DNA of 64,000 nucleotides from Marinobacter lipolyticus SM19 (GTDB lineage Bacteria; Pseudomonadota; Gammaproteobacteria; Pseudomonadales; Oleiphilaceae): NCBI RefSeq assembly GCF_000397065.2, contig NZ_KE007327.1, positions 1 to 64,000 of the forward strand, read 5' to 3'. Shown piece by piece: positions 27,701 to 36,319 of this stretch (position 1 is its first letter; each line of letters starts with the position of its first letter). The notes under the pieces were generated by a model. It saw only the letters and a program-made list of their open reading frames with translations, ran no database searches and was not told where the DNA came from. The position numbers and the translations under genes were made by a program.

Positions 27701-27957
27701 TTGGCGGGATCGGTACCGTTTAGCATGGTACCGTCGTTTTCCGGGTTCAGGAAAAACAGTGGATCACTGGGCAACGGGAATGCGGTGTCCAGCGGTCGGA
27801 AAATGGGTTTGGTGCCGTCACCAGGGTGATTCGGGTTGTCGATCTGGTAGATCGGATTGGCGTTTTTACCGGTCTGGCCGCCACTGTCGAGGCATCCCGC
27901 AAGCGCGGTACTTCCTGCAACAACCGCCAGGAGCGTTGTTTTTTTAATATTGACCAT
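24781..27957 (-). CDS. VolA/Pla-1-type surface lipase lipoprotein
   Basis: This 1058-residue lipoprotein has a lipobox LAGC about 20 residues in, and an N-terminal region typical of VolA/Pla-1 lipases (FPLPSDPLFF, LGFVDGNSILAPF). A C-terminal alpha/beta-hydrolase domain has the nucleophile Ser762 in FISHSLSGMGG, with serine in place of the first glycine of GxSxG. The end is a long run of G/D residues then LLDGGDLLGGLL. VolA of Vibrio cholerae is a surface lysophospholipase that releases fatty acids for uptake; a like role is inferred. It is first gene of the operon with DUF1302 and DUF1329 proteins. Confidence 0.85.
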   Translation of the reverse strand: MVNIKKTTLLAVVAGSTALAGCLDSGGQTGKNANPIYQIDNPNHPGDGTKPIFRPLDTAFPLPSDPLFFLNPENDGTMLNGTDPANPVTTGLGFVDGNSILAPFDVKISDSLDPNQTLDARAFIEIDGEVVPNPDQNVFVLELEYPTGDSVFQQQREVGGVVDAEKYRHAKRLEEQGNTADADALYQELLEQRFRIEIITVDADGPAGAAGGSANNAIRILPVKPLDPKTKYAVVLSSDIVDKDGEPLVQELRFETASNPEYVLSNPALQPFRDSLLPARAFGSDFFDFKREALSDLGRSAAGIPTFDDVTFAISFTTTAVEDVLLANAAPAAWFRNQLLIDRKQSVLNALIAGDFNLSDQPIGEASSEDQQINSRIFELLTDETYRLYDAGLAGILTEANTNGMAVAYGDLVASEDDDRRLAFILQDTATQAVEDVVDVSAQADQLAADASTILDIPAAYDPASGEPSPVRFFSQKTGGQVNPALEQTAIDLGLTEINVNVQVYEGEITLPYYQQLPDGTDGSPLQTGSWLPADFSANPDLPQAKSDRVTYRFPFIQKTADTKIPIIVGTPDTNDLFGGPPEGGYPVIIYQHAATQDRSAILPMATAAALLCLAEGDAPQNSANCFITVGIDMPLNGVFGEAATSARDENDPETTPGMVEISQQPGASEDATERHFGFTADDAMQAVTRDQVDNPESGSLFLNFTNYANTRDNMRQGALDLLNINALLPAIEDAINQCATDGDCADGTVMNTDRVYFISHSLSGMGGVPYPVINNLAAQDNPDLNPILASVMFNTGGQFTRLAENSRETIAPALLPGLDAASGGLLAQGRTELNIYFNVFQALLDSTDPVAFAPLFEESGNEATLLTSIVGIDGDADRPSDGTIPNAADDQLYDQGPLQLVTDAGFEINSLPAPLAGTDPMARFMGAVSIDNGDGTDDGTRPVITRYLEGSHGNPISAGQKGADAFSSSAVFDEMATQLVALFRSRTDASTAFTVDVTNDCVVKDVGNRPGDPECDGATDGGAEPAEGDGSGDGDGDGDGGGDGGLLDGGDLLGGLL

Positions 27958-27986
27958 GTCTGTCTGTACCTTTCCGATTGTTATTG

Positions 27987-28014
27987 TCTAGAGGGTCTGG
28001 CGACCCTTGCTAGA
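27987..28014. promoter_or_regulatory. Long inverted repeat upstream of the lipase gene
   Basis: TCTAGAGGGTC and GACCCTTGCTAGA pair around TGGC (27987-28014), with two extra bases in one arm. It lies 30 bases before the VolA-like start codon, so it would fall in the operator or the leader RNA. No matching -10/-35 set was convincing. Confidence 0.4.
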
Positions 28015-28104
28015 CTAAACGACTGTTTGAAAGGAAAGGTTCCAAAAAAAGTCAATAGGATTTATGTAGTGGGTGTTGTCTGCCTTGATGCAGGGATGGA
28101 ACGG

Positions 28105-28638
28105 TTAACCGCGCCACCGGGAACGTTTCTGGAGTTTACGTTGCAGGGTCCGGCGGTGCATGTTCAGTGCCCGCGCGGTAGCCGACACGTTACCCTCGTG
28201 CTCGTTCAGCACCCGCTGAATATGGTCCCACTCCATTTCCTCTACCGTGGGTGGTTCAGGCCGCAATCCGGAGGTGTGATCGGGGTTGTCGAATGCCGCA
28301 ATCAACTGGCCGGCTGTTACCGGTTTGCACAGGTAATTCACGGCTCCCCGTCTAATGGCGTCTACGGCGGTGGCAATGCTTCCATAACCGGTAAGAATCA
28401 GAATCTCCAGATCCGGATTCTCGGACAGCAGTACGGGTAGCAACTGCAGCCCGCTTTCACCGGCGAGATTCAGGTCGAGTACGCATCGTTGGGGGTGATC
28501 TTCCTGCAGCTTCGCCAGTGCATCAGCGCAATTGGTGGCGACAACGCTATTGATTCCATGGCGGGCCAGTGAACGTTTCAGGACGGTAAGGAAGGCTTCG
28601 TCATCGTCAATCAGCAGCCAGCGTGTTTTAGTTGTCAT
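28105..28638 (-). CDS. regA: Redox response regulator, RegA/PrrA/RoxR family
   Basis: This 177-residue response regulator has a receiver domain (acidic pocket DDD at 11-13, phosphorylated Asp55 in RCVLDLNLAG, T83 and K105 in YLCKPV) and a Fis-type helix-turn-helix at about 148-172 (NVSATARALNMHRRTLQRKL). This short two-part form is the RegA/PrrA/ActR/RoxR type, which controls respiration genes in response to redox state. Its start overlaps the kinase gene by 11 bases and GGAGGTGAG precedes the ATG. The lipase operon lies 147 bases downstream on the same strand. Confidence 0.92.
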   Translation of the reverse strand: MTTKTRWLLIDDDEAFLTVLKRSLARHGINSVVATNCADALAKLQEDHPQRCVLDLNLAGESGLQLLPVLLSENPDLEILILTGYGSIATAVDAIRRGAVNYLCKPVTAGQLIAAFDNPDHTSGLRPEPPTVEEMEWDHIQRVLNEHEGNVSATARALNMHRRTLQRKLQKRSRWRG

Positions 28639-29884
28639 CTCTCACCTCCGGCAAAGCGATGATCATGGTGGTGCCTTCATCCGAGGCGTGGGCGCGTAGC
28701 TGGCCACCAAGACGCTGGATAGTGGCATTGGACAGAAAAAGACCAACCCCCAGCCCGTTCGGAGACACCGCAATCTCGCTGCCGGGCTCGGAATGCCGGG
28801 CATTCTCGAAACCGCCGCCGCGATCTTCCACCACGACTTCCAGCAATCCCTGACCGGCTGCGCGGGCGCTCACCGACACCCATGACGGACTGGCAGTCAG
28901 GGCGTTGGCAAGCAGATTGAGGACTGCCTGATCCAGAGTGGCATCCACGGTGACGCGGCCATCCGGCCAGGGCAGCTGCCACTGAACGGATGAGGCCGGC
29001 CACAGCAGCGTGGCCGACTCCCGCAGGCGATTGAGCCAGTCGCTGACCGTCAAAATTTGTCGCTGCTCGGCCCGGGCCTGGCCGGCAGCTGCAGACAGCT
29101 GCTTAAGGTGGCCGGCACACAGTCCCAGCTGTTGTTCCAGCATCTCCAGGTCCTGCTGGCGGGCTACAGGGTCATTGGACTGTTTGAGCTCTTCGATCAG
29201 CAGACTCATGGTGTTGAAGGGCGTACCCAGCCGGTGCGCAACAGACGCCGCCGACAGACCCAGGGCAATAATCTGTTCATCCCGCAACCGGCGTTCCCGA
29301 ACCTCAGCCAGTGTGGCCTGTTGCCGGTGCAGGCGGCGGGCGAGGTTGCCGACCACCAGCAACAGGATACCCGCAGTCACGGCAAACGTGACCCACATGC
29401 CGACCAGATGGAGCTGCGCCAGATTTCTTCCGGCATGGTCGTGTAACCCGGGCATTGGCCACAGCACCAGCGAGGTGTACACCAGAATGCCGCACAGGGT
29501 GAGTGCGATGCTCTGGCGCAGCGGAACCAGAATAATGGCGACGGCAATGGGAAGCAGCAGCAACGATGTGAGCGGGTTGGTGTAGCCACCGGTCAGATAG
29601 AGCCAGCCGCCAATCAGCAGCAAATCCAAAGCAAGGGAAACGCTGATGGGACCGGGAGATGCCGGTGGTTTCCGGGTAAGCCACAGCCAGCCGAGTGTCG
29701 CCATAACGGCGTAAACCAGGCACAGGATAACGGCTTCGCCACGGTGCGAGAGTGTGACAAAGGTTTCGGCCACTGCGATGGCAACCAGTTGAATGGCAAC
29801 AATAGTCAGCCGCATGCCCAGCAGGTAACGGGCAGCCTGTTGAAATCCGGTTTGTGAGTGGGTGAGCCATTCCATAGTCGGCAT
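28628..29884 (-). CDS. regB: Redox sensor kinase, RegB/PrrB/RoxS family
   Basis: This 418-residue membrane histidine kinase has about six N-terminal helices (25-180). It has GGYTNPL at 99-105, the quinone-sensing GGxxNPF-type motif of RegB, and the phosphorylated H217 in VAHRLGTPFN. Cys256 lies 39 residues later, close to the spacing of H225 and redox-active C265 in RegB as I recall it. The ATP domain follows with NLLANALTASPSWV and DRGGGF. It is encoded first, with regA overlapping. The start could be the ATG at 29884 or the one nine bases later; neither has a clear ribosome site. Confidence 0.9.
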   Translation of the reverse strand: MPTMEWLTHSQTGFQQAARYLLGMRLTIVAIQLVAIAVAETFVTLSHRGEAVILCLVYAVMATLGWLWLTRKPPASPGPISVSLALDLLLIGGWLYLTGGYTNPLTSLLLLPIAVAIILVPLRQSIALTLCGILVYTSLVLWPMPGLHDHAGRNLAQLHLVGMWVTFAVTAGILLLVVGNLARRLHRQQATLAEVRERRLRDEQIIALGLSAASVAHRLGTPFNTMSLLIEELKQSNDPVARQQDLEMLEQQLGLCAGHLKQLSAAAGQARAEQRQILTVSDWLNRLRESATLLWPASSVQWQLPWPDGRVTVDATLDQAVLNLLANALTASPSWVSVSARAAGQGLLEVVVEDRGGGFENARHSEPGSEIAVSPNGLGVGLFLSNATIQRLGGQLRAHASDEGTTMIIALPEVRDDN

Positions 29885-30013
29885 TCTAGCGGGTTTTCAG
29901 TGCAGGTAGTGGGGGAATACCTCCAGAGAGATGCGGCATTTGGTCTCAGGCGTCGGGGTTGAGAGGTCTTTATGATGGTGACCTCTCTTGGAGCTGGTCA
30001 GGGTAAAGGTTGG

Positions 30014-31860
30014 ATGACTGCGAGAATTGGCCCCCGGGTTTTAGCCATCGGTGCAGCGGGAATTGTTGCTGCCCCATTGACGGTTTGCGCACAGGGCGTT
30101 GACGAGCCGCTTCCGTTGATTCGAATCACCGAAGGCCAGTGGTCTGAGGAGGCTGCCCGAATTCTGGCGTCAGAGCCAGTCGAGCGCCTGTCCACCAGCC
30201 CTTCAGTATCACTTTCCCGCATGGGGGGCCGTGGACTTGAGCCAGTGGTTCGGGGCCAGAGTCAGGAGCGTGTGGACGTGCTGTTGGATGGTATCCGGGT
30301 TGAAGGGGCCTGCCCTAATCGCATGGATCCACCCACCAGTCGCCTGAGTGTCGCGTTGGCACCGTTGCTGGAGGTGCGTACTGAGAATCAGACTCTGCGC
30401 TGGGGGCCGATTACCGGTGGGCAGGTGATTGCCACCACCGCTGCACCAACCTTCAAGGGGGCAAGTGCCACTGGTCACCTGACAGCGGGCTGTACTGACA
30501 ATGGCAATGGCAAACTGATTAATGGCAGTGCCGCTGTTGGCAGTGACAGTATCTGGTTGAGGGTGGCGGGCGGCTACGACGAGGCCGATGATTACGAAGA
30601 CGGCGATGGCCGCGAAGTTCGCAGCGCCTACAAGAATTCAGAGACTCGTCTGGATTCAGCCTGGAAGGCGGACAACGGTTTCTATATCAAGGGGCTGGTG
30701 AGTCGGCAGGAAGAGCGGGATGTGAAATATGCCGGCTCGGGCATGGACGCACCGAAAACCGATACCGACATTTTACGCCTGGAACTCGGTGCGCCAGTGG
30801 TCAATGGTGAGTGGAACCTGCTGACCTGGCAGGCCGATGTCGAACACATCATGGATAACTTCAGCCTCCGTGAGTCCATGATGAACATGCTTACGGCTTC
30901 CGAGACCGAAACCCGGGGCCTTCGGCTGACCCTGGATCAGAGTCCGGATGCCATAACAGACTGGGCCATTGGTGCGGATATCGAGACCAATAACTGGCAC
31001 GCCGAACGGTTCGGCGGAGCGAATCTCGATGTGCTGACCTCAGTACTCTGGCCCGACGTGGATCGCGACCGTTTCGGCCTTTTCGCTGAGCGCTTCTACC
31101 GGGTAACGCCAGAGTTAAAGCTCGGCGGTGGCGTGCGCTATGACCGCGTGGAAATGTCTGCTGCGGCAGCTGGCAAGGTGTTCGGCAGTGGCATGATGGC
31201 CATGTCGGCGGCAGACGCCTACCAGACGATATACGGCACCACCAACACCGATGTTGCCGATGACAATGTCAGTGGCTTTGTCAGCAGCGACTGGCGATTC
31301 TCTCCGATCCAGTCGCTGGTGGTTACCGCCAGCCACAGTGTCCGAAGCCCCGGTGTGACGGAGCGTTACATTGCCAGCTGGAACAACATGGACCCGGCAA
31401 GGCGCTGGGTGGGCAACCCAGTCCTGGACCCGGAGACGCACCACAAGCTGGAACTGGCGATGCCCGGCCAGAGCAACGGCTGGCACTGGCGCCCGGCGAG
31501 AACCGCGACGATAACAAGCCCCTGCCGCAAATTCCGCCGGTGCAGTTCATTCAGACCCTTGGCTGGCAGCATAGGGGGCATGCCCTTGAACTGGAGTGGG
31601 TGCTGGCCCGTCGCCAGGACCGCGTGGATCTGGAATCCGGCCAGGACCCCGGCACTTCACCGGGCTACGGTGTGCTGAACCTGTCCGGAAGCCACCCGCT
31701 CGCAGACTACCTGAGTGTCAGCTGGGCGGTGGATAACCTGTTTGATAACACCTGGGCGCCCCACGTTAGCCGCGCCAACACTGATCCGTTTAACCCGGAA
31801 GCCGTAAGAGTTAATGAGCCTGGCAGGACCCTGCGTGCCGCACTGACAGCCAGGTGGTAA
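30014..31860 (+). pseudogene. TonB-dependent copper receptor (OprC/NosA type), broken by deletion and frame change
   Basis: An outer-membrane copper receptor gene, now damaged. The first frame gives a signal peptide (from ATG 30014, PRVLAIGAAGIVAAPLTVCA), a plug domain with GACPNRMDPPTS, the CxxxM copper site of OprC, and barrel strands up to about 31490 (THHKLELAMPGQSNGWHW). It then runs into nonsense ending at 31678. The true C-terminus (ENRDDNKPLPQIPPVQFIQT to LRAALTARW) continues in another frame to 31860. The joint lies at about 31480-31500. Whole length is clearly below the roughly 700 residues of the family, so tens of barrel residues are missing as well as the frame being shifted. An in-frame ATG at 29972 is also possible. 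Confidence 0.85.
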
Positions 31861-31911
31861 GTCTCTGTATAGCGGTTGCCCGCTTCCCATAGTCGGCGGG
31901 TGACGATCTTG

Positions 31912-31951
31912 CCCCGGGTGGAACCAACTCCTTCACCCGGGGCTTTTTTTG
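31912..31951 (+). terminator. Intrinsic terminator after the copper receptor remnant
   Basis: CCCCGGGTG (31912-31920) pairs with CACCCGGGG (31934-31942) and a run of seven T follows. It closes the receptor transcript before the RND operon. Confidence 0.9.
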
Positions 31952-32039
31952 TCCCTGCTCAATGTAAGCGCAGCGACGGCCTGTTAAACTTCGGTTAAGT
32001 CGCGGAATAACCTTATAACTTCAAATGGTAGAGGTTGGC

Positions 32040-33092
32040 ATGCGTCTTCCCGCTCGCCTTTTTGCTTCGCTTTTTCCCCTGCTGTTGTCTGCATTGGCAA
32101 TCGGGCAACCTCTGTTTGAAACGGTTGAGCGACGTTCCTTCCAGGAGACCGTGCACCTCGATGGCATCATTGAAGCCGCTCAGCAGAGCACCGTCTCTGC
32201 CCAGACCAGCGGTACGGTTCAAAGCCTGCCCTACGATGTCGACGCCTCCGTTGCCGCCGGCGACCTGATTGTCCAGTTGGAGGACAGTGAACAACGTTCC
32301 CGGTTACGCCAGGCGCAGGCGGGCCTGGAAGAGACCGAGGCGGCGTTGGTGGATGCGAGGCAGCGGTTCGAGCGTATCGAAGCGGTTCACGAGCGTGGGC
32401 TGGTGTCCCGTCAGGAGTTCGATCAGGCCCGGAACAATCTGGCTGCGGCCCGCGCAAGGGTGGAGCGAGCCCAAGGTGCGGTTTCCGAGGCCCGGGAACA
32501 GTTGTCCTATACCCGCGTGGTGGCCCCTTACGGCGGTATCCTCACTGAGCGCCACGTGGAGGTGGGGGAGTCGGTAAACCCCGGTCAGCCCCTGCTGAGC
32601 GGACTCTCCCTGGAGCAGCTTCGGGTTGTGGTGGACCTGCCACAAAAGTACGCCGAACTGGCGCGCGCCGAGCGCCAGGCAAAGGTCACGCTTGCCGATG
32701 GCCGGGTGCTGGAAACCGGTGAAATGACCTTCTATCCCTATGCCGATCCGCAAACCCACACCTTCCGCCTGCGGATGCGCCTGAGTGAACCCAATGGCTC
32801 GCTGTTTCCCGGCATGCTGGTCAAGGTCGGTGTGCCGGTTGCCAGCCGCGAGGCTCTCTGGGTGCCGGCCAGCAGCCTGATTCAGCGCAGTGAGCTGAGG
32901 GCCGTGTTTGTGCTGGACGATCAGGACCAGCCCCGGCTGCGGCAGGTACGAACCGGAGTCAGGGACAATGGCCGGATTGAGGTCCTCGCCGGCCTCAGTG
33001 AAGGCGAACGGGTGGTCACCAACCCCTCCGAACTGGTCGGCAGTGATCGCCTGAATCCGCTCAATAAACGCGGCGAGGAGTCGGGCCAGTGA
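32040..33092 (+). CDS. RND efflux periplasmic adaptor protein
   Basis: This 350-residue exported membrane-fusion protein has a signal peptide (LFASLFPLLLSALAIG) then a lipoyl-like and coiled-coil hairpin region (SGTVQSLPYDVDASVAAGD; long helices at about 80-150) and beta-barrel domain (YTRVVAPYGGILTERHVEVG). It bridges an RND pump to an outer-membrane channel. The ATG at 32040 follows GAGG closely and is preferred to 32025. It overlaps the pump gene by four bases. No outer-membrane channel gene is nearby, so a shared TolC-type channel is likely. Confidence 0.88.
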   Translation: MRLPARLFASLFPLLLSALAIGQPLFETVERRSFQETVHLDGIIEAAQQSTVSAQTSGTVQSLPYDVDASVAAGDLIVQLEDSEQRSRLRQAQAGLEETEAALVDARQRFERIEAVHERGLVSRQEFDQARNNLAAARARVERAQGAVSEAREQLSYTRVVAPYGGILTERHVEVGESVNPGQPLLSGLSLEQLRVVVDLPQKYAELARAERQAKVTLADGRVLETGEMTFYPYADPQTHTFRLRMRLSEPNGSLFPGMLVKVGVPVASREALWVPASSLIQRSELRAVFVLDDQDQPRLRQVRTGVRDNGRIEVLAGLSEGERVVTNPSELVGSDRLNPLNKRGEESGQ

Positions 33093-36000
33093 GCCGGGAG
33101 CTGCCGCCCGTTGGCCCATCCGGGGCCATTGCCCGGGTTTTTCAGAACAATCACCTCACGCCCCTGCTCGCCATTCTGGCGATCATTCTGGGCGTGCTGG
33201 CCGTGGTGGTTACCCCGAAAGAGGAGGAGCCCCAGATTGATGTCACCATGGCCGACATCATGGTGGCGTTTCCTGGCGCCAGTACCCGAGAGGTGGAAAG
33301 CGCCATAGCCACGCCTGCGGAGCAGGTAATGAGCGAGATACAGGGCGTGGAACACGTCTACTCGGTATCTCGTCAGGGCCAGGCCGTGATTACGGTGCAG
33401 TTCGAAGTGGGCGTGCCTCGTCAGGAAGCCCTGGTGCGGCTCTATAACCAGGTGTACTCCAACCAGGACTGGTTGCCGGCCAATCTGGGCGCGACCCAGC
33501 CGGTGATCAAGCCCAAGGGGATCGATGATGTTCCGGTGATGACCCTGACCCTCTACGATCCGGTCAACGGGCATACCGGTGAGGAATTGACCCGCCTGGC
33601 GCACATGCTGGAAGTTGCCCTGAAGCGGGTTCCCGGCACGCGCGATGTCTATACCACCGGCGGCATTCCTGATCGCGTCGATATCCGGTTCGATCCGGCG
33701 TTGCTGGCCGGCTTCAACCTGACTATCGACGATATCCGTAACGCGCTTGCTGCGGCCAACACCAGCAGCCAGGAGGCCCGTATTACCCGGGACAACCTGT
33801 CGATACCGGTCCAGGCCGGAACGCTTCTTGAAACGGTGGAGGATGTCCTGCGTCTGGTGGTGGGTATGCACAATGGCGCTGCGGTGCATCTGGAGGACGT
33901 GGCCGATGTCAGCCGCGGTGGCACTGTGGCGGATCAGAGCGTGATAACCGGGTTCGGGCCGGCCCATGGGGACGGCAAGGCGGGCCAGCCCGGTCAGGTT
34001 TACCCGGCGGTCACCCTGGCCATCGCCAAGAAACCGGGCGAGAACGCCATCAATATCACCACGGCTATTGAAGAGCGACTGGCACAGTTGCGCAACCGGG
34101 CCTTGCCGGAATCTGTGGAAGTGCTGGTCACCCGGGACTATGGAGTAACCGCCTCCCAGAAAGCCCGCAAACTGATCACCGATCTGATCTCCGCCACCCT
34201 GGGCGTCGTGCTGCTGGTGCTGGCGGCCATGGGCTGGCGTCAGGCCCTGATCGTCGGCATTGCGGTTCTGATTACGCTGCTGCTGACCCTGGTGTTTTCC
34301 TGGGCCTGGGGGTTCACCCTGAACCGCGTCTCCCTGTTTGCGCTGATCTTCTCCATCGGCATTCTGGTGGACGATGGCATCGTGATCACCGAGAACATCA
34401 ACCGGCGGATCCAGAACTCCCGGCGGGCGGTGAAGGACATCATTCCCGTTGCCGTGGACGAGGTGGGTACGCCCACCATTATGGCCAGTCTCACCATCAT
34501 GGCGGCGCTGATTCCGATGGCGTTTGTCAGTGGCCTGATGGGTCCCTACATGAGCCCGATTCCAATCAACGCTTCAGCCGGTATGGTGCTGTCCCAGATC
34601 GTCGCCTTTGTGGTGGCGCCCTGGCTGGCCTTCAGGCTTCTCAAGCACAAGAAGGGGGAGCAAGCCGCCGAAGTCGAGGAGGCTTCCAGCTCCGCCGACG
34701 GCGTTAGTCCATTGTCCCTGCGAATTTTCCGGACAGTGCTCGGTCCGTTCCTGGGCGATCATCCCTGGCGACGCCGTTTGCTGGCACTGGGAGTGGTGGG
34801 GCTGACCCTGGCGGCCACCTCCCTGCCTGTATTCCAGGCGGTGATTCTGAAAATGCTGCCGTTCGACAACAAGTCTGAGCTGCAGGTGGTGGTGGATATG
34901 CCGGAGCACACACCCATGGAGCAGACCCAGCGGGTGTTGATGGAAATGGGCAGCTACCTGGAAACGGTAGAGGAAGTCACCAACTGGCAGACCTATGCGG
35001 GGACCGCCTCGCCGATCAACTTCAACGGCCTCGTACGTCAGTATTACCTGCGCAGCGATCCCTATCAGGGCGATATTCAGGTGAATCTCAGCCACGAGGA
35101 GCGCCGGGATCGCCAGTCCCACGACATTGCCCAATCCTTGCGGGCGCCGTTAACGGAGATTGGAGGCAGGTACGGTGCCAGCGTGAAAATCGTGGAGGTG
35201 CCACCGGGGCCGCCGGTGCTGTCTCCGTTGGTGGCTGAGGTCTACGCCGTGGATGATAAACGCCGGGCGGAACTGGCGCTGAAAATCGCGGAAGACATGG
35301 CGCAGGTGGAGGGCTTGGTGGATATCGACACCACTCTGGAAGCCCCCACAAGGCAATGGGAAGTCGTAGTGGACAGGGACCGGGCAGCGCGGCTCGGTGT
35401 TTCCCAGGCCCAGGTCGTCGGGGCCTTGCAGACGGCCCTTGGCGGAACCGGCGTCAGCTTCCTGCACGATGACCACGCCAAGTATCCCGTGCCAATCCGG
35501 GTGATACTGGGCGAAGGCGACAAAGCTCAGCCATCGGTACTGCTCTCTCTGAATGTGCGCAGCCGCACGGGCAACCTGGTACCTCTGGCGAGTATTGCCG
35601 GGATTCGGGAAGCGGACTGGATGGGGGCGATCTATCACAAGGATCTGTTGCCGGTGACCTATGTAACCGCGGATATGGCCGGTGAGACTGATTCACCGCT
35701 GTACGGAATGTTTGATATGGTCGAACGCCTGAACCAGCAGGAGGGTGCTCCGGAACAGTACTTTATCGATCAACCACCACTGCCGGAAAAAGGCACCCTG
35801 AAGTGGGACGGCGAATGGCAGATTACCTACGAAACCTTCCGGGACATGGGGGCGGCCTACAGCGTGGGCATATTCATGATTTTTGTACTGCTGGTGGCCC
35901 AGTTCCGATCGTATATCCTGCCGCTGGTGATTATGGCACCCATCCCGCTGACACTGATCGGTATCATGCCCGGTCATGCCCTTTTGGGGCGGGAATATAC

Positions 36001-36319
36001 CGCCACCAGCATGATCGGCATGATTGCCCTGGCCGGGATCATCGTGCGCAACTCGATCCTGCTGGTGGTGTTTATACGGCAGTTGATCGAGGAGGGTGTA
36101 GAGCTGGACGAAGCGGTAGTATTGGCAGGCGCAGTTCGCATCAAGCCCATTGCCCTGACGGCCATCTCGGCGATGGTGGGCGCTTACTTCATCCTGAACG
36201 ATCCGATATTCAACGGCCTGGCGATTTCGCTGATTTTCGGTCTTGCCATGTCCACTTTGCTCACCGTTCTGGTCGTACCTTTGCTGTACTACACTCTGGC
36301 ACGATGCAAATGGATTTAA
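33089..36319 (+). CDS. RND efflux pump, inner-membrane subunit
   Basis: This 1076-residue proton-driven pump of the RND superfamily has the usual plan: one helix, a large periplasmic loop, a block of helices, then the same again. Marks are MVAFPGASTREVESAIATPA at about 52-71, IGILVDDGIVITENINRR (about 424) in the first helix block and the matching GIIVRNSILLVVFIRQ near 985. The acidic VDD residues fit the proton relay. Substrate is unknown; it lacks the clear methionine-rich look of CusA. It forms an operon with the adaptor gene. Its stop overlaps the convergent ion-channel gene by four bases. Confidence 0.9.
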   Translation: MSRELPPVGPSGAIARVFQNNHLTPLLAILAIILGVLAVVVTPKEEEPQIDVTMADIMVAFPGASTREVESAIATPAEQVMSEIQGVEHVYSVSRQGQAVITVQFEVGVPRQEALVRLYNQVYSNQDWLPANLGATQPVIKPKGIDDVPVMTLTLYDPVNGHTGEELTRLAHMLEVALKRVPGTRDVYTTGGIPDRVDIRFDPALLAGFNLTIDDIRNALAAANTSSQEARITRDNLSIPVQAGTLLETVEDVLRLVVGMHNGAAVHLEDVADVSRGGTVADQSVITGFGPAHGDGKAGQPGQVYPAVTLAIAKKPGENAINITTAIEERLAQLRNRALPESVEVLVTRDYGVTASQKARKLITDLISATLGVVLLVLAAMGWRQALIVGIAVLITLLLTLVFSWAWGFTLNRVSLFALIFSIGILVDDGIVITENINRRIQNSRRAVKDIIPVAVDEVGTPTIMASLTIMAALIPMAFVSGLMGPYMSPIPINASAGMVLSQIVAFVVAPWLAFRLLKHKKGEQAAEVEEASSSADGVSPLSLRIFRTVLGPFLGDHPWRRRLLALGVVGLTLAATSLPVFQAVILKMLPFDNKSELQVVVDMPEHTPMEQTQRVLMEMGSYLETVEEVTNWQTYAGTASPINFNGLVRQYYLRSDPYQGDIQVNLSHEERRDRQSHDIAQSLRAPLTEIGGRYGASVKIVEVPPGPPVLSPLVAEVYAVDDKRRAELALKIAEDMAQVEGLVDIDTTLEAPTRQWEVVVDRDRAARLGVSQAQVVGALQTALGGTGVSFLHDDHAKYPVPIRVILGEGDKAQPSVLLSLNVRSRTGNLVPLASIAGIREADWMGAIYHKDLLPVTYVTADMAGETDSPLYGMFDMVERLNQQEGAPEQYFIDQPPLPEKGTLKWDGEWQITYETFRDMGAAYSVGIFMIFVLLVAQFRSYILPLVIMAPIPLTLIGIMPGHALLGREYTATSMIGMIALAGIIVRNSILLVVFIRQLIEEGVELDEAVVLAGAVRIKPIALTAISAMVGAYFILNDPIFNGLAISLIFGLAMSTLLTVLVVPLLYYTLARCKWI

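Noticed and set aside
27570-27960. Lipase start region as a phage or transposon border
   Set aside because: No terminal repeats, integrase or transposase were seen, and codon use does not change.
31540-31860. Possible separate 106-residue gene
   Set aside because: The product is the C-terminal barrel end of the TonB receptor, so it is the second part of the broken gene, not a gene of its own.
32921-33967. Minus-strand frame of 348 codons opposite the first RND genes
   Set aside because: It mirrors the adaptor and pump codons; the product is histidine/glutamine-rich and has no ribosome site.
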